This document shows, one piece after another, positions 53,085-62,908 of a stretch of DNA of 64,000 nt. The DNA lies in contig JAFZPM010000014.1 in the NCBI GenBank assembly GCA_017550335.1, positions 186,001 through 250,000 on the forward strand, read 5' to 3'. The stretch's first letter is position 1. Each line of letters begins with the position of its first letter. The DNA comes from Paludibacteraceae bacterium (lineage in GTDB: Bacteria; Bacteroidota; Bacteroidia; Bacteroidales; Paludibacteraceae). The notes below the pieces were generated by a model that saw only the letters and a list, made by a program, of their open reading frames with translations, searched no databases and was not told the DNA's origin. The position numbers and the translations under genes are program-made.

Positions 53085-53600
53085 TCACTCCTTATACCAA
53101 CTAGCATACATCCGGTAGTTGTTGGAGATCTTATGAATCATCTCCTTGGTCTGTTCCGGTGAGACATCCTTCAGTTTCTTGGCAGGCACGCCCGCATAGA
53201 GGCTACCGGGCTCAACCACTGTATTAGGCGTGATGAGCGCATTCGCCGCCACGATGGAATTCTCGCCGATCACAGCGCCATCCAAAATGGTGGAGCCCAT
53301 TCCCACCAAGACGTTGTCACAGATCTTCGCCCCGTGGATCGTGGCGTTATGACCCACAGAGACATTGTCGCCTATCTCGATGGTGGACTTCTGATAGAGC
53401 GTGTGGAGCACACTGCCATCCTGTATGTTCACGTTCTTACCGATGCGGATGGAGTTGACATCCCCCCGCAAAACCGTATTGAACCAAATGCTGCAACCCT
53501 CACCGATCTCCACATCCCCGATCACGGTCGCATTCTCCGCCAAGAAAACATCCTCGGCTATCTTAGGGGTAAAGCCCCTCACTGATTTAATCAAAGCCAT
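53085..53600 (-). CDS. Gamma-carbonic-anhydrase-like hexapeptide-repeat protein (YrdA/PaaY type)
   Basis: 171 residues from the ATG at 53600 (MALIKSVRGFTPKI); the upstream extension lacks homology. It is a left-handed beta-helix built from hexapeptide repeats (VIGDVEIGEGCSIWFNTVLRGD, IRIGKNVNIQDGSVLH, VSVGHNATIHGAKI). The three zinc-ligand His positions of gamma carbonic anhydrases are present (LH, GHN and IHG). Members of this subgroup are often inactive or serve other roles. It is a single gene between a Sel1 gene and the palindrome-rich region. Confidence 0.88.
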   Translation of the reverse strand: MALIKSVRGFTPKIAEDVFLAENATVIGDVEIGEGCSIWFNTVLRGDVNSIRIGKNVNIQDGSVLHTLYQKSTIEIGDNVSVGHNATIHGAKICDNVLVGMGSTILDGAVIGENSIVAANALITPNTVVEPGSLYAGVPAKKLKDVSPEQTKEMIHKISNNYRMYASWYKE

Positions 53601-53714
53601 AACATATTTTTTTACGATTAACAAAAAAGGGAGGCACAACCATGATCACGAAAGATCACACCTTCCCTATGGTGGGTTCTATAAATTCATTCCGTAGAAT
53701 CTATGAATCGTTTC

Positions 53715-53884
53715 GTAGAGACGCAAAATTTTGCGTCTCTACAATGCATTTCACACAGACGTAACGCATCGTTGTGGAGACGCATTGCATTTGTTATTGA
53801 GACGCAAGGCATTGCGTCTCTACGGGGACCGACATGACAAGAATCTCCTACAGAAAATTATAGGGAGACGCATATCCCCCTATA
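53715..53884. repeat. Cluster of short palindromic repeats (GAGACGCAA family)
   Basis: The 316-nt gap holds no gene. It contains a perfect 28-bp palindrome (53715-53742, left half GTAGAGACGCAAAA), a second hairpin with GAGACGCAA (53799-53807) and TTGCGTCTC (53812-53820), further half-sites at 53776-53787 and 53864-53871, and a hairpin TATAGGG/CCCTATA (53860-53866 with 53878-53884). The elements look like REP/MITE-type mobile palindromes. Confidence 0.8.
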
Positions 53885-53919
53885 ATTCTTAACTCTTAAT
53901 TCTTAACTCTCAACTCTTA
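53882..53919 (-). repeat. AT-rich repeat tract starting at the thioredoxin-like gene stop codon
   Basis: On the minus strand, TAAGAGTTGAGAGTTAAGAA-like units follow the stop TAA (53919-53917) without a gap. It is the same family as at 41834-41872 and 25156-25179. Confidence 0.65.
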
Positions 53920-55326
53920 GTTCTTCTTCGCCTTCCGTTTCACAAGCTCCTCCTCCAGGATCATGTCCAAGGTCTGCATATCAATCTTCTTGGCGATGAT
54001 CTTCCTGTCCTTGTTCAACAAGTAAACACCAGGCGTAGCGGAGGTATCATAGAACTCCCAGAAGTAAGACTCTCGGTAAGGGTCCCAGACGTTGATCCAA
54101 TCCTGCATATGGTTCTTCTCCACAAACTTCATCCACTCGTCGCGGTCCGTCTGCGTGTAGCAAGCGAAGACCTCGAAGCCCTTGTCCTTCCACTTCGTGT
54201 AGACCGAGTCGTGAAGCACCGGGGTAGTCTTCTTACAGTGTCCGCAGGAAGGCTCGAAGAAGTAAACCAACACACACTCCGCAGTGACGTCGGATAGTTT
54301 CTTCACCCTATTGGTCGAGTCGAGCATCGTGAGCATATAAGCCTTGTCGCCCACCAAGTTGTAACGGATCTTCTTGGCCTCTTTGCGGAGAGACTCCACC
54401 CAAGCGGAATCAGCCCACTTGGCTTGACCGGAGAAGTAATACTTCTCAGCGAGGCGCAGCCAGAGTTTATCCATACCCATCATCTTGCTGGAGATACCAT
54501 AGTTGATCATCTTGCTCGTCATCACCTGGAAAGTAAGCGTATCGCACTTACTGCGCTCGATCAGGTCGATAGCGGCCTCCGCCAACGTGTCAGGATCCTG
54601 CAACACATGTTTGGAGATGAAACCGTCCACCATGGAAGGGAAAAACGGAGTACGCAGGAAACGTGGGTCACACAGATTGACGTTATCGAAATAATGACGT
54701 TTAAAGTGTTGATAACGAGTGAACGAACGGATAGAGTCCGGCACCTCGTCAAACGAAGGTGTCTCGACAGGGATGGTGGCCTTGATATAAGCGCCAAGGA
54801 AATTATCCTTGTTACGATCGATCATATCATTTTGATACTTCATCACCTTATCCGTCATCTTATCGAAGGTGTCATAGTACTTAGTCGAATCAATCTTCTT
54901 TTCCTTGTACTTCTTTTGCAAATCGATACGTTCCGTGTTCATTTGGATAAGGAATTTCCTCAAGTTTTGGAATTCAGTACTCTCAGCAGAACCTGAAACA
55001 ACCGCCTCGTCAATATTTGTAGTATCGACGGAGACCTTGATGTTCTGGTCCGAACCGACCATTAAATCGAAGTATTTCTCCGCATTAAAATAAATGATGT
55101 AGATACCCTCCTCCAACTTATCCTTACCAGAGAAGGTACCATTTCCCTTCCCATCCAATTGCAAAGTGTCGCGGGAATAGGTTTTCCCATTCATATGATA
55201 CGCCAGATAAGCTGGGGTATTCTTCATGTTCTTCACATTCAGCTGAATCTTATAGCCTGCGCCCACTGCCACGGAAAATGCAGCGGATAGCGACAATGTC
55301 GCCAAAATCATACACAATCTTTTCAT
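53917..55326 (-). CDS. TlpA-like thioredoxin-fold periplasmic or outer-membrane-associated protein (DUF4369 N-domain)
   Basis: 469 residues from the ATG at 55326, which precedes a signal peptide (LCMILATLSLSAAFSVAVG). The N-terminal part (about 20-120) is a DUF4369-like beta domain (NTPAYLAYHMNGKTYSRDTLQL). A helical middle part follows (about 120-320), resembling DUF5106. The C-terminal thioredoxin domain has the redox motif CGHC in FFEPSCGHCKKTTPVLH and the cis-Pro region ATPGVYLLNKD. It probably reduces or isomerises disulfides in exported proteins. The ATG lies inside the open frame that overlaps pepP by 4 nt; the true start is 44 nt after the pepP stop. It is third in the rluA-pepP operon. 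Confidence 0.88.
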   Translation of the reverse strand: MKRLCMILATLSLSAAFSVAVGAGYKIQLNVKNMKNTPAYLAYHMNGKTYSRDTLQLDGKGNGTFSGKDKLEEGIYIIYFNAEKYFDLMVGSDQNIKVSVDTTNIDEAVVSGSAESTEFQNLRKFLIQMNTERIDLQKKYKEKKIDSTKYYDTFDKMTDKVMKYQNDMIDRNKDNFLGAYIKATIPVETPSFDEVPDSIRSFTRYQHFKRHYFDNVNLCDPRFLRTPFFPSMVDGFISKHVLQDPDTLAEAAIDLIERSKCDTLTFQVMTSKMINYGISSKMMGMDKLWLRLAEKYYFSGQAKWADSAWVESLRKEAKKIRYNLVGDKAYMLTMLDSTNRVKKLSDVTAECVLVYFFEPSCGHCKKTTPVLHDSVYTKWKDKGFEVFACYTQTDRDEWMKFVEKNHMQDWINVWDPYRESYFWEFYDTSATPGVYLLNKDRKIIAKKIDMQTLDMILEEELVKRKAKKN

Positions 55327-55370
55327 GACTCTATTCCAAAAAATTTTCGCTAAATTAATGAATTTATTTA

Positions 55371-57131
55371 TCAACGACCAATAACGGAAGTCATTTTACC
55401 CAACCATTTTAACGTTTTTTTATCAGATATGAGAGGAGAGAGTTCTTCCCATACCCTTTTGTGGTAACCGTTCACCCAATCCAATTCCTCGTCCGTAAGG
55501 AGTTCAACCTCTATCAAACTGGCATCATAAGGAAACAACGTGAGGGTCTCGAAACGCAGGAAACGACCGAACTCGCTTTGTTCGCCCTCCGCCACCGCCA
55601 CCAAATTCTCTATGCGGATACCATGCTTCCCCTCCCGATAGAGTCCCGGTTCGTCGGAAAGCACCATACCTGACAGCAACGAAACACCATTTTGAACCTT
55701 TCGGATATTTTGAGGACCCTCATGCACGCAAAGGAAATGACCGACGCCATGACCCGTTCCATGTCCATAATCCGCACCAATCTTCCACAGCGGAGCCTTC
55801 GCTAGCGCATCGAGCTGCGCCCCTTGCGTACCCTCCGGGAAATGAGCCATCGCCACTGCGACATGCCCTTTCAGAACCGAAGTGTAATCACGGCGTTGCT
55901 CCGCCGTAGGCGTGCCGAAGCAGACCGTACGGGTGATATCCGTCGTGCCATGGAAGTAATTACCGCCCGAATCGACCAGCAGCAAGCTATCCTTGCCAAT
56001 CACCGCATTCGACTCCTCCGAGGCGCTATAATGGACCACCGCCCCATGCGCAGCATAGCCAGCGATGGTGGAGAAACTCTCACAGACAAAATCCTCTTGC
56101 TCACGTCTATGCTTCAACAAGAGATCAGCGACATCCATTTCCGTCAGGCGTTCCCCCTCCCCTATTCGTTCATACAGTTCAGAGAAGGCATGCGAGAGCG
56201 CCACACCATCCTTCCGCATCGCAAGGCGGAAGCCGGAGAGTTCAGTATCATTCTTGCAAGCCTTCAACAAGGCGACCGGCGAGGGTTCGACAACCTTTCG
56301 GCAAGCGATCCGTTCCGCCAAGGCGGAGTTCGTCTTGGAAGAGTCTACGGAAAGCGTGAAATCCTTCGGCAAGGAAGCCACGTATGAAAAGACGTTGTCG
56401 TATGGTTTCAATTCGATATTCTGTTCCGCAAGGGAGTTACGCAAAGAGGCAGAAACGCACGCCTCTTCCGCAAATAGCACAGTTCCTTTCCTGCCCACCA
56501 CCGCATAGGCGACAGCCACAGGATTATACGGAGTATCGGAGGCACGTATGTTCAACGTCCACGCCACCTCATCCAAAGCGCACAGCAGAAGGGCATCCGC
56601 ATTCGTCTTGGAGAAGATCATTTCACGTTTCTCCCGATGCGACAGGCCCGTGATCTCAACAGGCAAATCATACAGCGATGTGCGTTTCCTCGGGACCCCC
56701 TCGTCCCACAGCGGGGAGAGATCAGAGACCACAAGGATGCCATAATCTTCAAAGAAAGAGCGGTACGACTCTACGTTCCGGGCAGAGAAGCACGAGCCAT
56801 CGATGCCCACGACATTACCCTTGGTCAACTTGCCCGCAATCCAACTCAGGAGCGAAGGCGTATCCGGCAGGCCATCCTTGAAAAGCGTAATGCCGGAGCC
56901 CAACAATTGGGCGGCCGCCTGCAAATAGTAGCGAGAATCGGTCCATAGCCCCGCCTCGTCCGACAAGACCACCAACGTGCCCGCAGAGCCTGTGAATCCT
57001 GAGATGTATTGTCTCAACTTCCACTCCTCAGGCGGATATTCACTCAGATGCGGGTCTTCGGAAGGGACGATATAGGCGTCCACCCCCAACTCCGCCATCC
57101 GTTTCCTGACAACATCCAATTTATTATTCAT
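55371..57131 (-). CDS. pepP: Xaa-Pro aminopeptidase (peptidase M24B)
   Basis: 586 residues, the long three-domain form. Two creatinase-like N-domains (about 1-310) precede a pita-bread catalytic domain. The metal ligands are visible: Asp residues in LLLVDSGGNYFHGTTDITRTV, His in GTGHGVGHFL, and Glu in LSDEPGLY and IRIENL. It removes an N-terminal residue that precedes proline. No signal peptide is present, so it acts in the cytoplasm. It lies 8 nt after rluA in the same direction. Confidence 0.94.
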   Translation of the reverse strand: MNNKLDVVRKRMAELGVDAYIVPSEDPHLSEYPPEEWKLRQYISGFTGSAGTLVVLSDEAGLWTDSRYYLQAAAQLLGSGITLFKDGLPDTPSLLSWIAGKLTKGNVVGIDGSCFSARNVESYRSFFEDYGILVVSDLSPLWDEGVPRKRTSLYDLPVEITGLSHREKREMIFSKTNADALLLCALDEVAWTLNIRASDTPYNPVAVAYAVVGRKGTVLFAEEACVSASLRNSLAEQNIELKPYDNVFSYVASLPKDFTLSVDSSKTNSALAERIACRKVVEPSPVALLKACKNDTELSGFRLAMRKDGVALSHAFSELYERIGEGERLTEMDVADLLLKHRREQEDFVCESFSTIAGYAAHGAVVHYSASEESNAVIGKDSLLLVDSGGNYFHGTTDITRTVCFGTPTAEQRRDYTSVLKGHVAVAMAHFPEGTQGAQLDALAKAPLWKIGADYGHGTGHGVGHFLCVHEGPQNIRKVQNGVSLLSGMVLSDEPGLYREGKHGIRIENLVAVAEGEQSEFGRFLRFETLTLFPYDASLIEVELLTDEELDWVNGYHKRVWEELSPLISDKKTLKWLGKMTSVIGR

Positions 57132-57139
57132 GTCAACAA

Positions 57140-58054
57140 TTATTTGCGGACGAAACGAGCCATCTTCTCGGGCAATTCCGCCTCGAAGGTCATGAGCTTA
57201 GTCGTGATCGGGTGACGGAACGTGATAGCTGAGGCATGCAACCCGATACGGCCGATAGGGGAAGTGGAGCCCCCATATTTCTTATCACCGATGATCGGAT
57301 GACCGATGCTTTGCATATGCACACGTATCTGGTTCTTGCGACCGGTGAGCAACAAGACCTTCAGGAAGGTATAACCGTTTAAGCGTTTCACCACCTCATA
57401 GCGGGTGATCGACTCCATCCCCCCATTATCGAAGTCAGAAGAATAGACCTTTTTAGACTTAGGGTCCTCGTTCAGCCACGTTCGGATTTCTCCCCCATCC
57501 TTCTCGACCACGCCTTCGACGATAGCGTAATAGACCTTGCTCTTGACGTCCCGTTGCCAGTTCCGCTGCATCAACATCTGGGCCTCCTTCTGCTTCGCGA
57601 AGATCAGCACGCCGGACGTCTCACGATCCAAACGATGCACCACGTACAAGCGGTTGCTCCTGCTCTGTTTCTTGAGGTGGTTCAGCACCACACGGAAAGC
57701 CGTATAATCCTCCTGCTTATCCGTAGCGACGGACAACACGCCCTCCGACTTGTTCACCACGACAAGGTAGTCGTCCTCGAACAAAACGGAGACCTTGCTG
57801 CTCTTCAAACCCGTAGCCTCCTTGGCGAAATCGACAGCGACGACATCCCCCGGGCGAAGCGCATAATCATACTGCGTCTTCACCTGATTATTCACGAAGA
57901 CCTGACCGCGCGACAAGACACGCTTCAGCGCGGTTTTACTCATGCTACCGATCTTTTTCGCGACAAAATCAGAAAGGATAGCCTCCTCCTTCACATGGAA
58001 AGTGACGATCTTACTTTTCTCCTCCCTACGAGAGGAACTTCCTCTTGTTAACAT
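57140..58054 (-). CDS. RluA-family pseudouridine synthase
   Basis: 304 residues. An S4-like RNA-binding domain (about 25-90) is followed by the catalytic domain, which has VVHRLDRETSGVLIFAK with the catalytic Asp, and the C-terminal GRKNQIRVHMQSIGHPIIGDKKYG. It isomerises uridine in 23S rRNA or tRNA; RluD/RluC subtypes cannot be told apart here. It is first in the rluA-pepP-TlpA-like operon. A TACTTTTG -7 box lies just upstream at 58081-58074. Confidence 0.93.
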   Translation of the reverse strand: MLTRGSSSRREEKSKIVTFHVKEEAILSDFVAKKIGSMSKTALKRVLSRGQVFVNNQVKTQYDYALRPGDVVAVDFAKEATGLKSSKVSVLFEDDYLVVVNKSEGVLSVATDKQEDYTAFRVVLNHLKKQSRSNRLYVVHRLDRETSGVLIFAKQKEAQMLMQRNWQRDVKSKVYYAIVEGVVEKDGGEIRTWLNEDPKSKKVYSSDFDNGGMESITRYEVVKRLNGYTFLKVLLLTGRKNQIRVHMQSIGHPIIGDKKYGGSTSPIGRIGLHASAITFRHPITTKLMTFEAELPEKMARFVRK

Positions 58055-58073
58055 ATTAGATGAATTTTTACCA

Positions 58074-58081
58074 CAAAAGTA
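58074..58081 (-). promoter_or_regulatory. Candidate -7 box of the rluA-pepP operon
   Basis: On the minus strand this reads TACTTTTG, a perfect -7 match, 20 nt before the ATG. A TTG on the same strand (58100-58098) is 16 nt away, slightly short. Confidence 0.5.
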
Positions 58082-58244
58082 AAGAAAAACACCATAGCAA
58101 CGTAAAAAAAAGCAACTGAATCAACCACAACGGAGCCGTTGAAGAAAAAAAGCGGGTTTTAGAGCGTTTCATTCAGGGAAAATGCCTATATTTAACAAAT
58201 TTTTCTCTCGTAGTATTGTTTGACGAAAAATAGATTGATGTGGC

Positions 58245-60188
58245 ATGAGTTATCTGAGATTTGACAAGACGTTATTAACCAACTTGGAGCAGTCCCAACA
58301 GAGGGAGATGTTGCGTACCAACAAGTCGGGAGCCTATCATTGCACAACCATAATAGACTGTAACACAAGGAAATATCACGGATTATTAGTGACCCCGGTA
58401 AGGAACTTGGACAACGACAACCATGTTCTCTTGTCATCCTTGGACGAGACCGTGATACAGCACGGGGCCGAATTCAACCTAGGCATTCACAAATACAACG
58501 GAGACTACTACGCTCCCCACGGGCACAAGTACCAGAGGGAGTTCAAGTTCGACATCGTCCCTTCCGAGATATATCGTGTGGGCGGTGTCATCCTTTCCAA
58601 AGAGAAAGTATTCGTGTCGTTCGAAGACAGGATCCTGATAAAATACACGTTGCTTGACGCACACTCGGAGACCATCCTACGGTTCAAACCATTCCTGGCC
58701 TTCAGGAACGTGAACGAGCTCTGCATGGAGAACGACCAGATAAACACCTCCTACGAGGAGGAGGAGAACGGTATCTCCATGTGCCTCTACCAAGGTTACC
58801 CAAGGCTCTTCATGCAATTCAACAAGCCCGTCCAATTCGTTTCCCAGCCTAGTTGGAACAAGGGAATCGAATACTTCAAGGAGATGGAACGTGGCTACTA
58901 CTACAAAGAGGACCTGTTCGTCCCTGGATATTTCGAACTGCCCATCAAGAAAGGGGAGTCCGTCATCTTCTCCGCAGGTGTCAGCCAAGCGGACTGTCCG
59001 AAGTTGGCGGAGATATGCTTCGATGAAATCACAAGAAGGACCACCCGAACGAGCTTCTTCAACTGTCTGAAGAACTCCGCCCAACAACTCTTCTGCAGGA
59101 AGAACCCTGAAGAGTTGTACCTATTGGCAGGTTATCCATGGTTCAAATGCAGGGCGAGGGATATGTTCATCTCCCTACCGGGTGTATCGCTCGCATTCGA
59201 CGACACGTCCGGTTTCCAGAAAATCATGAACACCATGATCCCCGCCATCCGCAACTTCATGAACGGCAAACCAATAGAGAGGGATGTGGAGGGTTTGGAC
59301 CAACCTGACGTGCTACTATGGGTGACATGGGCACTGCAGGAATATGGCAAGGCAACATCCAAGGAGGAGCTTTGGAACCTATATGGAGATATCCTGAAGG
59401 AGATCGTGGAATATATCCTTCGGCAAAGGCACCCGAACCTCTTCGTGCACGACAACGCCCTGTTGTTCTCCAACGGATGGGAGACGCCCGTCACATGGAT
59501 GGACGCCACCTTCAACGGGAAGCCCGTCACGCCGAGAAGCGGTTACATCGTGGAGGTCAACGCATTGTGGTACAATGCGCTACGATTCATCGCGGACCTC
59601 ACCATGGACTTCGGGGAGGAACACTTCTCGGAGACCCTCACCAACTATGCGAACAGGGTGCAGGAGAGTTTCTCCGCCACCTTCTGGAACGGCTACTACC
59701 TCTACGACTTCGTCAGCGGCAACTACAAAGAGTTGTCGGTACGCCCGAACATGATATTCGCCGCCTCCCTGAAATACTCTCCGCTGGAGAACAAGCAGAA
59801 GAAAGCGATCGTGGACATCGCCACAAAAGAGCTATTCACACCTAAGGGCCTCCGATCATTGAGTCCGAAGAGCCCCAACTATAGAGGATCATGCGAAGGG
59901 AACGAAGACACCCGCACCTTCTCAAAGCACCAAGGCGCCGCATGGCCATGGTTGCTCGGACCGTACGTGGAGGCCTACCTCAGCGTATACAAGAACAGCG
60001 GCATATTCTTCGCCGAAAGGGCGCTCATCGGCATAGAGGAAGAGATGTTCGTCGGATGCATCGGAACACTCTGCGAGATGTACGATGGAAACCCGCCTTA
60101 CAAGGGAAGGGGTGGCCTCTCGTTCGCGATGAACGTCGCGGAGATCCTACGCACAATCAAGAACCTAAAGAACCACAAGAAAGACTAA
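58245..60188 (+). CDS. Glycogen debranching enzyme (amylo-alpha-1,6-glucosidase type)
   Basis: 647 residues. The N-terminal GDE_N domain starts with EQREWLLTN-like text (QQREMLRTNKSGAYHCTTI and CNTRKYHGLLV). The C-terminal (alpha/alpha)6 domain has LAGYPWFKCRARDMFISLPG, VTWMDATFNGKPVTPRSGY and VEVNALWYNALRF. It removes alpha-1,6 branch stubs from glycogen. It is the first gene of the alpha-glucan operon, 9 nt before the glycosyltransferase. The order debranching enzyme, GT4 and GH57 is common in Bacteroidales. Confidence 0.93.
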   Translation: MSYLRFDKTLLTNLEQSQQREMLRTNKSGAYHCTTIIDCNTRKYHGLLVTPVRNLDNDNHVLLSSLDETVIQHGAEFNLGIHKYNGDYYAPHGHKYQREFKFDIVPSEIYRVGGVILSKEKVFVSFEDRILIKYTLLDAHSETILRFKPFLAFRNVNELCMENDQINTSYEEEENGISMCLYQGYPRLFMQFNKPVQFVSQPSWNKGIEYFKEMERGYYYKEDLFVPGYFELPIKKGESVIFSAGVSQADCPKLAEICFDEITRRTTRTSFFNCLKNSAQQLFCRKNPEELYLLAGYPWFKCRARDMFISLPGVSLAFDDTSGFQKIMNTMIPAIRNFMNGKPIERDVEGLDQPDVLLWVTWALQEYGKATSKEELWNLYGDILKEIVEYILRQRHPNLFVHDNALLFSNGWETPVTWMDATFNGKPVTPRSGYIVEVNALWYNALRFIADLTMDFGEEHFSETLTNYANRVQESFSATFWNGYYLYDFVSGNYKELSVRPNMIFAASLKYSPLENKQKKAIVDIATKELFTPKGLRSLSPKSPNYRGSCEGNEDTRTFSKHQGAAWPWLLGPYVEAYLSVYKNSGIFFAERALIGIEEEMFVGCIGTLCEMYDGNPPYKGRGGLSFAMNVAEILRTIKNLKNHKKD

Positions 60189-60197
60189 GAAATAGAT

Positions 60198-61463
60198 ATG
60201 AGAGCATTAATGTTTGGTTGGGAATTTCCTCCGCACATCCTAGGAGGTTTAGGAACAGCGAGTTACGGACTCACCCGTGGCATGTCCGCACAAAAGGACA
60301 TGCAGATCACCTTCGTGTTGCCTAAACCGTGGGGAGATGAAGACCAAAGTTTTCTTCGAATCATCGCGGCGAACAAGGTACCAGTGGTTTGGAGAGACCC
60401 TAACTGGGACTACCTAAACCAAGAGTTAGCGGGAAGGTTGAGCCCAGACGAATACTACCGTATGCGTGCCTGCATTCAGGAGGACAACAACCATATCGGT
60501 ACGAACGGCATCGGCTCCATCGAGTTCTCGGGGAGATACCCCGACAACCTCCAGGAGGAGATCCGCAACTATGATGCGGTCGCTGGTGTCGTGAGCCGGG
60601 CATTAGACTTCGACATCATCCATTCGCACGACTGGCTGACATACCCCGCCGGCGTACACGCCAAATACGTGTCGGGCAAACCGCTCGTCATCCACGTCCA
60701 CGCCACCGACTTCGACCGAAGCCGAGGCAACGTGAACCCTACCGTCTACAGCATCGAGAAGGCGGGCATGGACCATGCGGACCATATCATCACCGTGAGC
60801 AACAAGACGAGGGACACGGTCATCGACCAATACCACATAGACCCCGCCAAAGTGACTACCGTGCACAATGCGGTGGAGCCGCTCAGCCCGGAGATACAGG
60901 CCATCCAACCCCGCCACAACACGAAGGACAAGGTGGTCACCTTCCTGGGACGCATCACCATGCAAAAGGGTCCGGAGTACTTCGTCGAGGCTGCCCATAA
61001 GGTGTTGCAGAAGACCAAGAACGTGCGCTTCGTCATGGCCGGCAGCGGTGACATGATGGAGAAGATGATCAGCATGGTGGCCTACAAGAACATCGGTGAC
61101 CGTTTCCACTTCACAGGATTCCTGAAAGGAACGGAGGTCTACGAGATACTGAAATCGAGTGATGTCTACATCATGCCATCCGTATCGGAACCATTCGGCA
61201 TCTCACCACTGGAAGCGATGCAGGTGGGCGTGCCGACCATCGTCTCCAAACAGTCAGGCTGCGCCGAGATCCTCAGCAACGCCATCAAGGTGGACTACTG
61301 GGACATAGACGCGATGGCGAACGCGATATACTCCATCATCACCTACCCCGCCATGTATGATTACCTGAAGGTGGAGGGGAAGAAAGAGGTGGACGGAATC
61401 GTCTGGGAGAATGCGGCTTGGAAAGTGCGCGACATCTACGACAGAGTATTAGGATTGAAATAA
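60198..61463 (+). CDS. GT4-type glycosyltransferase of the alpha-glucan operon
   Basis: 421 residues. It begins MRALMFGWEFPPHILGGLG, the N-terminal nucleotide-sugar pocket of starch/glycogen-synthase-like enzymes. The DIIHSHDWLTYPAGVHA and VHATDFDRS segments and the EX7E motif in SEPFGISPLEAMQVGVPTIVS place it in the retaining GT-B fold group. It probably extends or forms alpha-1,4-glucan from a nucleotide sugar. It lies between the debranching enzyme (9 nt) and the GH57 gene (20 nt). Whether it makes glycogen or a related glucan is not proven. Confidence 0.9.
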   Translation: MRALMFGWEFPPHILGGLGTASYGLTRGMSAQKDMQITFVLPKPWGDEDQSFLRIIAANKVPVVWRDPNWDYLNQELAGRLSPDEYYRMRACIQEDNNHIGTNGIGSIEFSGRYPDNLQEEIRNYDAVAGVVSRALDFDIIHSHDWLTYPAGVHAKYVSGKPLVIHVHATDFDRSRGNVNPTVYSIEKAGMDHADHIITVSNKTRDTVIDQYHIDPAKVTTVHNAVEPLSPEIQAIQPRHNTKDKVVTFLGRITMQKGPEYFVEAAHKVLQKTKNVRFVMAGSGDMMEKMISMVAYKNIGDRFHFTGFLKGTEVYEILKSSDVYIMPSVSEPFGISPLEAMQVGVPTIVSKQSGCAEILSNAIKVDYWDIDAMANAIYSIITYPAMYDYLKVEGKKEVDGIVWENAAWKVRDIYDRVLGLK

Positions 61464-61483
61464 CAAATAACAACATAGGAAAG

Positions 61484-62908
61484 ATGAGAACAATATGCTT
61501 TTACTTTCAGATACACCAACCTTTTAGGCTGAAAAGATATAGGTTCTTCGACATCGGCATGGACCATTACTATTACGATGACTACGCCAACGAGGAGATC
61601 ATACGCCGCATCGCGGAACGTTGCTACCTGCCAGCCAACCAGACCATCCTACAGATGATCAAGGAGACGGAAGGGAAATTCAAAGTGGCCTTCTCCATCT
61701 CGGGAATCGCATTAGAGCAACTGGAGCTCTACGCACCGGAGGTGATCGACTCCTTCAAGGAACTGGCACAGACAGGCTGCGTGGAATTCCTGGCGGAGAC
61801 ATTCGCCCACTCCCTATCGAGTCTGGAAGAGGACAGCGACGAATTCGAGCTGCAAGTAAAAATGCATGCGAACAAGATACAAAGCCTCTTCGGCTACAAG
61901 CCTACCACTTTCCGTAACACCGAGCTCATCTACTCCGACGACATCGGAAGGCGGGTGGCCAACATGGGCTTCAAAGGCATGATCACCGAAGGCGCCAAGC
62001 ACGTGCTGGGATGGAAAAGTCCGAACTACGTCTATTGCTGCGCCAGCAACCCTCGCCTGAAGCTATTGCTCAAAAACTACAAACTGAGCGACGATATCAC
62101 CTTCCGCTTCTCGGATTGGAGCTGGGATCAGTTCCCGCTGACAGCCGACAAGCTAATCAATTGGATATCAGCCTGCCCGAAAGAGGAAGACGTCTTCAAC
62201 CTCTTCATGAACTACGAGACATTCGGCGAGCTGCAAAGCAAGGAGACGGGCATCTTCGAGTTCCTGAAAGCGATCCCGCGCATGGCGGAGAAGGCGGACA
62301 TCAATTTCGAGACGCCAGCCAACCTCTTCAGCAAGAAGAAACCGATCGACCGCATCGATGTCCCTTACACCATCTCATGGGCGGACGAGGAGCGCGACAC
62401 CTCCGCATGGCTCGGAAACGAGCTGCAACGATCAGCCTTCAACATCTTGTACAGCATCCGCGAAAAGGTACGGCTCTGCACAGACAGGAAGATCCTGCAG
62501 GATTGGTATTATCTCCAAACCTCCGACCACTTCTACTACATGAGCACCAAGCACTTCTCCGACGGAGCGGTACACAACCATTTCAGTCCGTACGAGACCC
62601 CGTTCGAGGCCTTCACCAACTACATGAACGTGCTAAGCGACTTCAAGATCCGCGTCAGGGAGAAATTCCCGGAGGGAGTGGACGTGGAGGAGCTCAACTC
62701 ACTCATGAAGACCATCGACGCCCAAGGGAAGATCATCGCCCAACTGGAGCAGGAGAAAAACGACACCACCTCCACACCAAGCGAAGCAAAAGCCAAAAGG
62801 GGGAAGGTGGAATGCAAGGCGCAGAAGGTCACCAAGGAGAAGAAGAGTACCGCGAAAAAGGAAAAGAGCGTCACTTCTTCCACAAAATCCAAGAAGTCGA
62901 TAGCTTAG
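61484..62908 (+). CDS. GH57 family alpha-amylase / glucanotransferase
   Basis: 474 residues from the ATG at 61484; the open frame extends upstream into the GT gene. The GH57 hallmarks are IHQPFRLKRYRFFDIG, the catalytic Glu region EFLAETFAHSLSSL, FNLFMNYETFGELQ and SWADEERDTSAWLGNELQ. No signal peptide is present, so it acts on internal alpha-glucan. The last 50 residues are a Lys-rich tail (KSTAKKEKSVTSS) that lies outside the catalytic fold. It closes the operon. A repeat tract begins right after the TAG. Confidence 0.93.
   Translation: MRTICFYFQIHQPFRLKRYRFFDIGMDHYYYDDYANEEIIRRIAERCYLPANQTILQMIKETEGKFKVAFSISGIALEQLELYAPEVIDSFKELAQTGCVEFLAETFAHSLSSLEEDSDEFELQVKMHANKIQSLFGYKPTTFRNTELIYSDDIGRRVANMGFKGMITEGAKHVLGWKSPNYVYCCASNPRLKLLLKNYKLSDDITFRFSDWSWDQFPLTADKLINWISACPKEEDVFNLFMNYETFGELQSKETGIFEFLKAIPRMAEKADINFETPANLFSKKKPIDRIDVPYTISWADEERDTSAWLGNELQRSAFNILYSIREKVRLCTDRKILQDWYYLQTSDHFYYMSTKHFSDGAVHNHFSPYETPFEAFTNYMNVLSDFKIRVREKFPEGVDVEELNSLMKTIDAQGKIIAQLEQEKNDTTSTPSEAKAKRGKVECKAQKVTKEKKSTAKKEKSVTSSTKSKKSIA

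Noticed and set aside
53701..53884. CRISPR array
   Set aside because: The repeats are palindromes of differing length with no regular spacers, and no cas gene is present.
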